Positions 6,941-15,611 of a DNA stretch of 64,000 nucleotides are shown here, one piece after another. A program made the translations under genes and the position numbers. Origin of the DNA: Variovorax ginsengisoli (GTDB lineage Bacteria > Pseudomonadota > Gammaproteobacteria > Burkholderiales > Burkholderiaceae_C); NCBI RefSeq assembly GCF_030811835.1, contig NZ_JAUSRO010000021.1:19087-83086 (forward strand), read 5' to 3'. How positions within the stretch are numbered: position 1 is the first letter of the stretch; the number at the start of each line of letters is the position of its first letter. The notes under the pieces are model-generated. The model did no database searches, was not told the DNA's origin, and saw only the letters and a program-made list of their open reading frames with translations.

Positions 6941-8404
6941 ATGACCGCCACCGTTGAAGAGCGCAAGGCCACGAACAAGGCCCTGATCGATGAAGTGCTG
7001 AAGGCCTATCCCGAAAAGATGGCCAAGCGGCGCGCCAAGCACCTGGGCACGTTCGAAGAAGGCAAGCCCGACTGCGGCGTGAAATCCAACATCAAGTCGC
7101 TGCCCGGCGTCATGACCATCCGCGGCTGTGCCTATGCCGGCTCCAAGGGCGTGGTCTGGGGCCCGATCAAGGACATGATCCACATCAGCCACGGGCCGGT
7201 CGGCTGCGGCCAGTATTCGTGGGCTGCGCGCCGTAACTACTACATCGGCACCACGGGCATCGACACCTTCGTGACGATGCAGTTCACGTCCGATTTCCAG
7301 GAGAAGGACATTGTCTTCGGCGGCGACAAGAAGCTGGACAAGATCATCGACGAGATCCAGGTGCTGTTCCCGCTCAACAAGGGCATCTCGATCCAGAGCG
7401 AATGCCCGATCGGTCTGATCGGCGACGACATCGAAGCCGTGTCGAAGAAGAAGGCCAAGGAATACGAAGGCCACACCATCGTGCCGGTGCGCTGCGAAGG
7501 CTTTCGCGGCGTCAGCCAGTCGCTGGGCCACCACCTGGCCAACGATGCGATCCGCGACTGGGTGTTCGACAAGGTCGACCCGAACAAGCGGCCCGACTTC
7601 GTCTCCACGCCCTACGACGTGGCCATCATCGGCGACTACAACATCGGCGGCGATGCCTGGTCAAGCCGCATCCTGCTCGAAGAGATCGGCCTGCGCGTGA
7701 TCGCGCAGTGGTCGGGCGACGGCTCCATCGCCGAACTCGAGAACACGCCCAAGGCCAAGCTCAACGTGCTGCACTGCTATCGCTCGATGAACTACATCAG
7801 CCGGCACATGGAAGAGAAGTACGGCATTCCGTGGGTCGAGTACAACTTCTTCGGCCCGAGCATGATCGAGAAGAGCCTGCGCGAGATCGCCAGCCACTTC
7901 GACGACACCATCAAGGCCAACGCCGAGAAGGTCATCGCCAAGTACCGCCCGCTGATGGACGCCGTGCTGGCGCGCTTCAAGCCGCGCCTGCAGGGCAAGA
8001 AGGTGATGCTGTTCGTCGGCGGCCTGCGCCCGCGCCACGTGATCGGCGCCTATGAAGACCTGGGCATGGACGTGGTCGGCACCGGCTACGAGTTCGGCCA
8101 CAACGACGACTACCAGCGCACCACCCACTACGTGAAGGACGGCACGCTGATCTACGACGACGTGACCGGCTACGAGTTCGAGAAGTTCGTCGAGCAGGTG
8201 CAGCCCGACCTGGTGGGCTCGGGCATCAAGGAAAAGTACGTGTTCCAGAAGATGGGCGTGCCCTTCCGCCAGATGCACAGCTGGGACTATTCGGGCCCGT
8301 ACCACGGCTACGACGGCTTCGCGATCTTCGCGCGGGACATGGACATGGCCATCAGTTCACCGATCTGGAGCCTGACCACCGCCCCGTGGAAGAAGGCCGC
8401 CTGA
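6941..8404 (+). CDS. nifD: Nitrogenase molybdenum-iron protein alpha chain NifD
   Basis: A 487-residue subunit of the alpha2-beta2 MoFe protein that holds FeMo-co. P-cluster ligands Cys63 (RGCAYAG), Cys89 (GPVGCGQYS) and Cys155 (QSECPIGLIGDD), and FeMo-co ligands Cys279 (LHCYRSMNY) and His446 (QMHSWDYSGPYHG), are all present. The Mo-type motif GGLRPRHVIGAYEDLGMDVVG argues against Vnf or Anf. The ATG at 6941 follows a GGAG. It lies 91 bp after nifH and 75 bp before nifK. Confidence 0.99.
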   Translation: MTATVEERKATNKALIDEVLKAYPEKMAKRRAKHLGTFEEGKPDCGVKSNIKSLPGVMTIRGCAYAGSKGVVWGPIKDMIHISHGPVGCGQYSWAARRNYYIGTTGIDTFVTMQFTSDFQEKDIVFGGDKKLDKIIDEIQVLFPLNKGISIQSECPIGLIGDDIEAVSKKKAKEYEGHTIVPVRCEGFRGVSQSLGHHLANDAIRDWVFDKVDPNKRPDFVSTPYDVAIIGDYNIGGDAWSSRILLEEIGLRVIAQWSGDGSIAELENTPKAKLNVLHCYRSMNYISRHMEEKYGIPWVEYNFFGPSMIEKSLREIASHFDDTIKANAEKVIAKYRPLMDAVLARFKPRLQGKKVMLFVGGLRPRHVIGAYEDLGMDVVGTGYEFGHNDDYQRTTHYVKDGTLIYDDVTGYEFEKFVEQVQPDLVGSGIKEKYVFQKMGVPFRQMHSWDYSGPYHGYDGFAIFARDMDMAISSPIWSLTTAPWKKAA

Positions 8405-8430
8405 GCCCCGCGCATTCCCCCTCACCCTGA

Positions 8431-8454
8431 CCCTCTCCTGCCTGCGGGAGAGGG
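8431..8454. repeat. Stem-loop in the nifD-nifK gap
   Basis: CCCTCTCC and GGGAGAGGGG pair over 8-9 bp around a 7-base loop (TGCCTGC). It resembles a widespread proteobacterial palindromic repeat. It ends about 26 bp before the nifK start and might stabilise the upstream mRNA or tune nifK expression. Confidence 0.7.
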
Positions 8455-8479
8455 GAATCCATATCTTCAGGAGCCCCCC

Positions 8480-10039
8480 ATGCCTCAATCAGCCGACAAG
8501 ATCCTCGACCACGAACTGCTGTTCCGTGAACCCGAGTACCAGGAAATCTTCCGATCGAAGAAAGAAGAGTTCGAGTTCAACCATCCGGACGAGACGATCA
8601 AGCAGATCGTCGAATGGACCAAGACCGAGGACTACAAGCAGAAGAACTTCGCGCGCGACGCGCTCACGGTCAATCCGGCCAAGGCCTGCCAGCCGCTGGG
8701 CGCCGTGTATGTCGCCAACGGCTTCGCCAAGACCTTGAGCTTCGTGCACGGCTCGCAGGGCTGCGTGGCGTACTACCGCTCGCATTTCTCGCGCCACTTC
8801 AAGGAGCCCACGTCCTGCGTGTCCTCGTCCATGACGGAAGACGCCGCCGTCTTCGGTGGGCTGAACAACATGGTGGACGGCCTGGCCAACGCCTACAGCC
8901 TGTACAAGCCCGACATGATCGCGGTCTCCACCACCTGCATGGCCGAAGTGATTGGCGACGACCTGAACGCCTTCATCAAGACGTCCAAGGAGAAAGGCAG
9001 CGTTCCCGAAGAGTTCGACGTGCCGTTCGCCCACACGCCGGCCTTCGTCGGCAGCCACATCACCGGCTACGACAACGCCTTGCTGGGTGTGCTGCGCCAC
9101 TTCTGGGACGGCAAGGCGCAGACCACCGAGCCCCTGGTGCGCGTGCCTGACGAGAGCATCAACTTCATCGGTGGCTTCGACGGCTTCGTCGTCGGCAACA
9201 TGAAGGAAATCCGCCGGATCTTCGATCTGTTCGGCGTCAAGGTGAACGTGCTCTGCGACCCCTCTGAAAACTGGAACACGCCGACCGACGGCACCTTCCG
9301 CATGTATGCGGGCGGCACCACGAAGGAAGAGGTCGTGGCCGGCCTGCACGCCAAGGCCACCATCGTGTTCCAGGAGTACTGCTGCGAGAAGACGAGCAAG
9401 TTCATCGCCGACCATGGCCAGGAGGTCGTGGTGCTGAACGCCCCGATCGGCGTGGCCGGCACCGACGAGTTCCTGATGGCGATCTCGCGCCTCACCGGCA
9501 AGCCGATTCCGGAACAGCTCGAACGCGAGCGCGGCCAGCTGGTCGACGCCATGGCCGACAGCCAGGCCCATCTGCACGGCAAGCGCTTCGCGCTGTACGG
9601 CGACCCGGACCAGATGCTGGGGACCACGCAGTTCCTGCTGGAACTCGGTGCCGAACCTGCGCACGTGCTGGCCACCAACGGCGCCGAGCCCTGGGCGAAG
9701 AAGGTTCAGGCGATGTTCGATGGCTCGCCCTACGGCGCTGGCTGCAAGGTCTACCCGAAGCGCGACCTGTGGCACCTGCGTTCGCTGTTGTTCACCGAGC
9801 CGGTCGACTTCCTGATCGGGAATACCTACGGCAAGTACCTGGAACGCGACACCAAGACCCCGCTGGTGCGCATGACCTTCCCGATCTTCGACCGCCACCA
9901 CTACCACCGCTACCCCACCTGGGGCTATGAGGGCGGCCTGCGCACGCTGGTGATGCTGCTGGACGAATTCTTCGAAGCGCTCGATGCCAACACCATCGTC
10001 CCCGGCAAGACGGACTACAGCTACGACATCATCCGGTGA
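8480..10039 (+). CDS. nifK: Nitrogenase molybdenum-iron protein beta chain NifK
   Basis: A 519-residue beta subunit that shares the P-cluster with NifD. Ligands Cys70 (NPAKACQPLGA), Cys95 (HGSQGCVAYYRSHF) and Cys153 (STTCMAEVIGDDL) are in place, and the N-terminal extension typical of NifK is present. Start ATG 8480 has AGGAG 6 bases upstream. It ends the structural nifHDK run; a palindromic repeat follows before the next gene. Confidence 0.99.
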   Translation: MPQSADKILDHELLFREPEYQEIFRSKKEEFEFNHPDETIKQIVEWTKTEDYKQKNFARDALTVNPAKACQPLGAVYVANGFAKTLSFVHGSQGCVAYYRSHFSRHFKEPTSCVSSSMTEDAAVFGGLNNMVDGLANAYSLYKPDMIAVSTTCMAEVIGDDLNAFIKTSKEKGSVPEEFDVPFAHTPAFVGSHITGYDNALLGVLRHFWDGKAQTTEPLVRVPDESINFIGGFDGFVVGNMKEIRRIFDLFGVKVNVLCDPSENWNTPTDGTFRMYAGGTTKEEVVAGLHAKATIVFQEYCCEKTSKFIADHGQEVVVLNAPIGVAGTDEFLMAISRLTGKPIPEQLERERGQLVDAMADSQAHLHGKRFALYGDPDQMLGTTQFLLELGAEPAHVLATNGAEPWAKKVQAMFDGSPYGAGCKVYPKRDLWHLRSLLFTEPVDFLIGNTYGKYLERDTKTPLVRMTFPIFDRHHYHRYPTWGYEGGLRTLVMLLDEFFEALDANTIVPGKTDYSYDIIR

Positions 10040-10045
10040 GTTGGC

Positions 10046-10176
10046 CCACCCCCGATGCCGGCTCACTTCGTGTAGCCGGCTTCCCCCTCAAGGGGGCACC
10101 CGCAGCGGCCCGGCAAAGCCGGTTCCGCACGGGTTCACGAACGGGCTTCGCTTGCGCTTGCCAGGGGTTGGGGTGA
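10046..10176 (+). repeat. GC-rich palindromic intergenic repeat after nifK
   Basis: About 110-130 bp with the shared core CTTCCCCCTCAAGGGGGC and CGGCCCGGCAAAGCCGGTTC, each able to fold back. Near copies are at 32761 (same orientation), 39401 (same) and 33270 (inverted). It fills the gap between nifK and the next open frame and may attenuate transcription past nifK. Confidence 0.8.
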
Positions 10177-10230
10177 GGGTAGTGCGGCGCAGGAGAGGCT
10201 ATGCGGTGCCACGATACAAGGAGTGATGCG

Positions 10231-10551
10231 ATGTCAGAACCCGTTTTGATCAAGACCACGCAGGACGGCCGCAAGGTCGAGGTGATCGATGGCTGGGTGT
10301 GCCTGGCCGGCGCGCGCGAGGCCGACAGCCTGATCCCGATGGACGAGCACCCCAACCGGCAGGCGATCGCCAGGGCGGTGCCGGGCGCCACCCACGTGGC
10401 CGGGCGCATTCCGCTGCGGCACGACGAGGCGGCGATCGCGCAAGGCGCGCTCAGCGCTGCGCAACGCATCTTCGATGCCAGCCCGGCTGGTATCACGCAA
10501 CGCATACGCCACGCGACCTGGGCCAAGGCCCATGCCGAAGGCGTCGAATAG
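10231..10551 (+). CDS. Unrecognised nif-cluster protein, 106 residues
   Basis: A small soluble protein of unknown function: no signal peptide, membrane segment or cysteine cluster (one Cys in GWVCLAGARE). It begins MSEPVLIKTTQDGRKVEVIDG and ends in a basic helical stretch ITQRIRHATWAKAHAEG. The ATG at 10231 is set by AAGGAG 7 bases upstream. It is the first of five same-strand genes between nifK and nifE, 19 bp before the next. The position suggests an accessory to the nitrogenase component proteins; no family match is claimed. Confidence 0.7.
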   Translation: MSEPVLIKTTQDGRKVEVIDGWVCLAGAREADSLIPMDEHPNRQAIARAVPGATHVAGRIPLRHDEAAIAQGALSAAQRIFDASPAGITQRIRHATWAKAHAEGVE

Positions 10552-10570
10552 AAGAAAAGGTCTGGGCGCC

Positions 10571-11092
10571 ATGATCCACGTGGTGGAACTTCCGCAGCAG
10601 GGCGATCCGCGCGCCTGGTTCGCCTACGACGACGATGATTTCGCCCGCAAGGTGGCGGCGACCGATGCGCTGCAGGCGTGGGAGATCCACGACGCGCTGA
10701 CGGCGCGCGACCTGCTCGAGTCGGCGTGCGACGGGCCGGAAGGAGCGTTCGCGAACGCCGGCCCCGGGGCCCCGGTCGACGTCGCCACGCGCGAACGATT
10801 TCCCGCGATCTGTGCCCTGGGCGATGCCCATGGCTGGGACACGCCGCTCTACCGGGCCGACCACCTGCTGGGTCGCGGCGTGCTGCGGGCCGAGCCGGTC
10901 GCCGAGCGCGATGCGTTGAGCGCGGCGCTGGCCGCACGCGGCGGCTTGAGCTGCGTCTACTGGAACGACCGCGATGCGATCGGTGCCTTCGAGGGCGCCG
11001 ACCCGCGTCTGGCGGGCAAGGAGCGCTGGTGGGCGCGTCGGGCGCTGTACGAGCAGCTGGTCGAGCTCGAGGTGCTGGCGGACGACAACTAG
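10571..11092 (+). CDS. Unrecognised nif-cluster protein, 173 residues
   Basis: A soluble acidic protein with no motif I recognise. It begins MIHVVELPQQGDPRAWFAYDDDDFARKV and ends with KERWWARRALYEQLVELEVLADDN, likely mixed alpha/beta. The start ATG 10571 has only a weak AAAGG before it. It lies between the 106-residue gene and the AAA+ ATPase gene, 8 bp before the latter, so it is probably made together with it and may be its partner or substrate adaptor, which is inference from position only. Confidence 0.7.
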   Translation: MIHVVELPQQGDPRAWFAYDDDDFARKVAATDALQAWEIHDALTARDLLESACDGPEGAFANAGPGAPVDVATRERFPAICALGDAHGWDTPLYRADHLLGRGVLRAEPVAERDALSAALAARGGLSCVYWNDRDAIGAFEGADPRLAGKERWWARRALYEQLVELEVLADDN

Positions 11093-11100
11093 CCCGTGTC

Positions 11101-12810
11101 ATGAAGCTGCGCATCGACCGCACCCATGCCCAGGCACTGGCCAGCGAGTTCCCTGAGCTCTCGGGCCTGGTCGACCAGTTGCGCTTCGGCGCCCATGCCG
11201 AAGTCGGCCTGCGCCAGCTGGCCTCCGGTGCGCTGGACCGGCTGGGCCAGCTCTGGGACGAGGGCGGCGCGGCACAGCAGCGGCAGGCGGCCCAGCTGCG
11301 TTCGTTGCGTGCGGTGCTCGACGACCCGGCGGCCGAACGCTTAAAGGCCGACGATCTGGAGCACGTGTTGCCGGCCTTCGTGCGCTACATCGCGGCCCAT
11401 GCGCGGCGTGGCTGGCTTTTTTCCGCCGCCACCGACGGCCGCCCGCTGGCCTGGTGTCCCACGCGCATCGACTACACGCCCGCGTCCAACGACGAGACGG
11501 GCAGGGTCTTCGTCGAGATGAAGGCCAACGCCAAGGCAGGCGTCGTCACGCAGACGATGCGGCTGCTCGGCGCCGACATCGAAGGCCGCACCATCGCCGA
11601 AATGCTGCTGGCACGCGGTCTGGTGCGAGAGACGGCGGCGCTGATGGACGGCTACGAGGCGACGGCCGAGCGCTATTTCGACTGGCGCAGCCAGACCGGC
11701 GCGCAGTTCGAAGGCCGCGGCACCGCCTACCACGCGGAGGACCCGAGCGCCGCGCACCGCGACACCGACTGGTCGCGCAAGGACATCGTGATCCTCTCGG
11801 CGCAAGGCGGCGCGGCCCGACTGGTCAACGACGAGGGCGTGCTGCAGCAGCGCAACCCGACGCTGGAAGTGCCCGGCGAGATCCTGGCCAGCTACCTGTC
11901 GAAAGCCGCGAAGAGCAACCGCTACGATGCCGAGGCCGAGGTGCAGGCCGTGCACGAAGCGCTGCAGGGCGAGCGGCCGGCGCTGTTCCGGCAACTGCCG
12001 GTGCATCCGCTGATCTTCATGTTCCATCTGGAGCTGCACCACCACGTCTGGGTGCATGCGGACGACCTGCACCCCTATGTGTACCGGCCGGACCTCAAGC
12101 ACAAGCTCGTGCTGCCGCCGGAGCAGACCGACCTGATCGACATCCTGACGGCCGAGATGGACCTGCTGATGGACGACATCGTCGCGGGCAAGGCCGGCGG
12201 CACCACCGTGCTGTGCGCTGGGCCGCCGGGCGTGGGCAAGACACTGACGGCCGAGGTCTATGCCGAGATCATCCGCCGTCCGCTGTACCGCGTTCACTCG
12301 GGTCAGCTGGGTTTGAATGTCACCGCCATGGAACATGCATTGAAGGACGTGCTGCTGCGCGCGCAGCGATGGGGTGCTGTGATGCTCATCGACGAGGCCG
12401 ACGTCTACATCAAGCGCCGCGACGACGACCTGACGATGAACGCCGTGGTCGGGGTGTTCCTGCGCGTGCTCGAGTACTTCAACGGTCTGCTGTTCCTCAC
12501 CACCAACCGCATCGACGACATCGATGAAGCCATCATTTCGCGCTGCATTGCGCTCATCCGTTACCACCCGCCCGACGCAGCAGCACGCCGGCGCATCTGG
12601 GAGGTGATGGGCGAGCAGTTCGCGCTGCGCCTGGACGACGCGATGCTCGACATGCTGGCGGCCCTGTTCCCCGCCGCGAGCGGGCGCGACATCAAGGGCC
12701 TGGCCAAGCTGGTCGCCAAATACTGTCACCACAAGCAGACGCGGCCCACGCACGAGGTGTTCCTGCGCTGCGCCATGTTCCGCGGGCTCGATGCGGTTGC
12801 AACAGCCTGA
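11101..12810 (+). CDS. AAA+ family ATPase in the nif cluster
   Basis: A 569-residue ATPase. Walker A GPPGVGKT at 374-381, Walker B AVMLIDEA at 426-433, sensor-1 asparagine in FLTTNR (469) and a likely arginine finger in EAIISRC (481). The first 340 residues are a separate region I do not recognise, with VFVEMKANAKAGVVTQTM and RYFDWRSQTGAQFEGRGTAY. There is no membrane segment or protease domain, so it resembles a remodelling chaperone such as CbbX or a NorQ-type activase rather than a protease. Set between nifK and nifE with small unknown genes, it may remodel or protect nitrogenase; that is inference. Confidence 0.85.
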   Translation: MKLRIDRTHAQALASEFPELSGLVDQLRFGAHAEVGLRQLASGALDRLGQLWDEGGAAQQRQAAQLRSLRAVLDDPAAERLKADDLEHVLPAFVRYIAAHARRGWLFSAATDGRPLAWCPTRIDYTPASNDETGRVFVEMKANAKAGVVTQTMRLLGADIEGRTIAEMLLARGLVRETAALMDGYEATAERYFDWRSQTGAQFEGRGTAYHAEDPSAAHRDTDWSRKDIVILSAQGGAARLVNDEGVLQQRNPTLEVPGEILASYLSKAAKSNRYDAEAEVQAVHEALQGERPALFRQLPVHPLIFMFHLELHHHVWVHADDLHPYVYRPDLKHKLVLPPEQTDLIDILTAEMDLLMDDIVAGKAGGTTVLCAGPPGVGKTLTAEVYAEIIRRPLYRVHSGQLGLNVTAMEHALKDVLLRAQRWGAVMLIDEADVYIKRRDDDLTMNAVVGVFLRVLEYFNGLLFLTTNRIDDIDEAIISRCIALIRYHPPDAAARRRIWEVMGEQFALRLDDAMLDMLAALFPAASGRDIKGLAKLVAKYCHHKQTRPTHEVFLRCAMFRGLDAVATA

Positions 12811-12826
12811 ACGCGGGAGAACATCG

Positions 12827-13183
12827 ATGCTGGCCCGGATGCAATGCGACATGTTGCGCAACAGCGCGCTGGCGCTTCGTGAGATCCTGGCAGACCTGCA
12901 GGACGCGTCGGAATTGTTCGCCAGCCGCAACACGCTGATCCGGGTCGAAGCCCATCTGCTGCTGATGGCGCAGACATTGGCCCACCTGGCCCCGGCCCTC
13001 CACGAACGGCTGCTGCTGGCGGATTGGCGCGGCTGGCAGTCGCTGCAGGAGATGCTTGAGAACGACATTCAACCCAGGCACGATGCGGTCTGGTACGCGC
13101 TGCGCGCCCTGGTGCCGACCACGCTGGAGATGATCGATGTGTTGCGCCGGCGCGAGCCCATCTGGTTCGAGTTGGGATATTGA
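12827..13183 (+). CDS. Small helical nif-cluster protein (paralogue of the gene at 48423)
   Basis: A 118-residue all-alpha protein of unknown function with an ATG at 12827 behind GGGAGA. Its last half, ADWRGWQSLQEMLENDI, then AVWYALRALVPTTLEMI and REPIWFEL, lines up with LDWPGWDAMRVQL, EALGFACESLVPATLLWL and QPALFRM of the 128-residue protein at 48423, so I take the two as relatives. The pattern faintly recalls HEPN or DUF86-type four-helix bundles but the RxxxxxH site is not seen. Its stop overlaps the next ATG (TGATG), so it is coupled to the CCA-like gene. Confidence 0.75.
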   Translation: MLARMQCDMLRNSALALREILADLQDASELFASRNTLIRVEAHLLLMAQTLAHLAPALHERLLLADWRGWQSLQEMLENDIQPRHDAVWYALRALVPTTLEMIDVLRRREPIWFELGY

Positions 13184-14007
13184 TGGACAAGCCGACGGCG
13201 CAGCACCTCATTCGGCTGGCGTTGGGCGCGGCGCAGAGCCGCGCGGCCGGGCTGGATGCGGCGGACCAGGCGCTGATGGTGAGCGCCGTTCAGATGGACG
13301 TGATCGAGCGGTTGACACCGGTGCAGCGCGGCCGGGTGCTGGAGCGCGCGCTGATGGCGCCTTATCCCCGGGGTTTCTTCCTGGCGCTGCGTGCGTGTGG
13401 TGGGCTCAGGCGCCTGTTGCCCGAAGTCGACGCGCTGTTCGGCGTGCCGCTGATCGGGGAGGGGCCGGAGCCGATCGACATTGGCGAGCATCAACTGGGC
13501 GCGCTGGACCAGGCCGCTCGCCGCGCGGCACCGCTGGCGGTGCGCTGGGCCGCATTGCTGCAGAAAATCGGGATGGGCCGGACGCCGCCCTTGTTCTGGC
13601 CGAGCCATGTGGGCCACGAGGCGCGGGGCCTGGCGTTGCTGGCGCCGTTGAGCGCGCGCATCGCGCTGGCGCCGACATCGCTCGACCTGGCCGCGCTGGC
13701 GATCGCCGAGGCCGAGCGCGTGCACCGGGCCAGCAAGCTGCGGGCCGGCCCGATCGCGGCATTGCTCGCGCGCACTGAGGCGGAAACCCGGCCCGATCGG
13801 TTTGCGCAGTTGCTGGAGGTCTGCATCTGCGACCACGCCGCGCACCCGGGTCACGGCGAGGCCGACTACACCAAGGCGCCACGCATGCGGCAGGCCCTGG
13901 CGGCCTACCTGGCGGTGGCGCCGCAGGGGAGGGACGCAGAGGCGCTGCTGCAGGCGCGTGCCCAAGCGATCGACGTTGCACTGCGCGCCGGCACGACCGA
14001 GGATTGA
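13183..14007 (+). CDS. CCA-adding-enzyme-like HD domain protein with a degraded HD site
   Basis: A 274-residue protein matching the C-terminal half of tRNA nucleotidyltransferase (Cca) without its N-terminal catalytic domain: ERLTPVQRGRVLERALMAPYP, FFLALRACGGLRRLLPEVDALFGVP, IDIGEHQLGALDQAA, then the WPSHVGHEARG block. In E. coli Cca the metal site reads FATLCHDLGKGLTPPELWP; here it is WAALLQKIGMGRTPPLFWP, so the HD pair has become QK and metal-dependent phosphohydrolysis is unlikely. It is probably an RNA- or protein-binding relic with a new role. Last gene of the nifK-nifE insert. Confidence 0.85.
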   Translation: MDKPTAQHLIRLALGAAQSRAAGLDAADQALMVSAVQMDVIERLTPVQRGRVLERALMAPYPRGFFLALRACGGLRRLLPEVDALFGVPLIGEGPEPIDIGEHQLGALDQAARRAAPLAVRWAALLQKIGMGRTPPLFWPSHVGHEARGLALLAPLSARIALAPTSLDLAALAIAEAERVHRASKLRAGPIAALLARTEAETRPDRFAQLLEVCICDHAAHPGHGEADYTKAPRMRQALAAYLAVAPQGRDAEALLQARAQAIDVALRAGTTED

Positions 14008-14142
14008 TGCGGCCCCTGCGGACCGACGCCGTGTCGCAAGACCTTTGTCGCGATTGCTTCAAACCTGCCACAGCCGACCTTCCGCGGCGCGCAAATCCAC
14101 TCCAAACGACAGTTCGCGGTGGTCTTTTGGCGGTTTTGGCGC

Positions 14143-14158
14143 TGGCACCAAAACTGCA
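14143..14158 (+). promoter_or_regulatory. Sigma-54 promoter of the nifE operon
   Basis: TGGCACCAAAACTGCA: TGGCAC exactly, GG and GC 10 bases apart. A start near 14170 leaves a leader of about 22 bases. I did not find a perfect NifA site in the 184-bp gap; TGT-N10-TCA at 14046 is one base off. Confidence 0.85.
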
Positions 14159-14191
14159 ATGAGGAACGCACCACGTTGCTAGGAGTGCGCG

Positions 14192-15598
14192 ATGTCAGTC
14201 TCTCTCAAGGCCAAGATCGCCGAAGTGTTCGAAGAGCCCGGTTGCGACAAGAACCAGGGCAAGAGCGAGAAGGAGCGCAAGAAGGGCTGCACCAAGCAGC
14301 TCTCGCCCGGCGCCGCCGCCGGCGGGTGCGCCTTCGACGGTGCCAAGATTGCGCTGCAGCCGATCGTTGACGTCGCGCACCTCGTGCACGGCCCGATCGC
14401 CTGCGAGGGCAACTCGTGGGACAACCGGCATTCGGCGTCGTCGGGTTCGCAGATCTACCGCACGGGCTTCACCACCGACATCACCGAACTCGACGTGATC
14501 TACGGCGGCGAGAAGCGCCTCTTCAAGAGCGTGCGCGAAATCATCGAGAAGTACGACCCGCCGGCTGTCTTCGTCTACCAGACCTGCGTCACGGCGCTGA
14601 TCGGCGATGACATCGAGGCGGTGTGCCAGCGCGCTTCCGAGAAGTTCGGAAAACCAGTCATTCCGGTCAACTCGCCGGGCTTCGCAGGCCCCAAGAACCT
14701 GGGCAACAAGCTGGGGGCGGAGTCGGTGCTCGATTACGTGATCGGCACACGGGAGCCCGAGTACACGACGCCCTGCGACATCAACATCATCGGCGAGTAC
14801 AACCTGTCGGGCGAGCTCTGGCAGGTCAAGCCGCTGCTCGATGCGCTGGGCATCCGCATCCTCTCGTGCATATCGGGCGACGGCCGCTACAACGAGATCG
14901 CCAGCGCGCACCGCGCCAAAGTCAACATGATGGTCTGCTCCAAGTCGATGATCAACATCGCGACGAAGATGCAGCAGCGCTACGGCATCCCGTACTTCGA
15001 AGGGTCGTTCTACGGCATCGGCGACATGAGCGACACGCTGCGGCAGATGGCGACATTGCTGGTGCAGCAGGGCGCGCCGGTGGACCTGCTCGAACGCACC
15101 GAGCGGCTGATCGAGGTGGAGGAGGCGCGCGCCTGGAAGCGCATCGCCGAGTACAAGAAGCGCCTCACCGGCAAGCGCGTGTTGCTGATCACGGGTGGCG
15201 TGAAGTCGTGGTCGGTGGTCGCGGCGCTGCAGGAGGCCGGGCTGGAGATCGTCGGCACCAGCATCAAGAAGAGCACGAAGGAAGACAAGGAAAAGATCAA
15301 GGAGATCATGGGCGACGATGCGCACATGATCGACGACATGACGCCGCGCGAGATGTACGCGATGCTGCGCGACGCCAAGGCCGACATCATGCTGTCGGGT
15401 GGCCGCTCGCAGTTCGTGGCGCTCAAGGCGCGCATGCCCTGGCTGGACATCAACCAGGAGCGCCACCATCCGTACGGCGGCTACGAAGGCATGGTCGAGC
15501 TGGTGCACGAGATCGACCGCGCCCTCTTCAACCCGGTGTGGCAGCAGGTGCGCATCGCCGCACCGTGGGAACTTGCTGACGACGCCGTCGCGGCCTGA
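14192..15598 (+). CDS. nifE: FeMo-co scaffold protein NifE
   Basis: A 468-residue subunit of the NifEN scaffold, where the NifB-co precursor is completed to FeMo-co. It is a NifD paralogue with SPGAAAGGCAFDGAKIAL, HGPIACEGNSWDNRHS, VYQTCVTALIGDDIEAVC and the FeMo-co-site region MPWLDINQERHHPYGGYEG. The N-terminal extension CDKNQGKSEKERKKGCTKQ with its cysteine pair is normal for NifE. The ATG at 14192 has AGGAG 6 bases upstream. First gene of the nifENX to nifQ run, 13 bp before nifN. Confidence 0.99.
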   Translation: MSVSLKAKIAEVFEEPGCDKNQGKSEKERKKGCTKQLSPGAAAGGCAFDGAKIALQPIVDVAHLVHGPIACEGNSWDNRHSASSGSQIYRTGFTTDITELDVIYGGEKRLFKSVREIIEKYDPPAVFVYQTCVTALIGDDIEAVCQRASEKFGKPVIPVNSPGFAGPKNLGNKLGAESVLDYVIGTREPEYTTPCDINIIGEYNLSGELWQVKPLLDALGIRILSCISGDGRYNEIASAHRAKVNMMVCSKSMINIATKMQQRYGIPYFEGSFYGIGDMSDTLRQMATLLVQQGAPVDLLERTERLIEVEEARAWKRIAEYKKRLTGKRVLLITGGVKSWSVVAALQEAGLEIVGTSIKKSTKEDKEKIKEIMGDDAHMIDDMTPREMYAMLRDAKADIMLSGGRSQFVALKARMPWLDINQERHHPYGGYEGMVELVHEIDRALFNPVWQQVRIAAPWELADDAVAA

Positions 15599-15611
15599 GG
15601 AAGCACCCGTC

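Noticed and set aside
8489..10066. A 525-codon open frame antisense to nifK
   Set aside because: It is a shadow of high-GC codon use in nifK; it has low-complexity Val/His/Ala/Arg composition and no family pattern.
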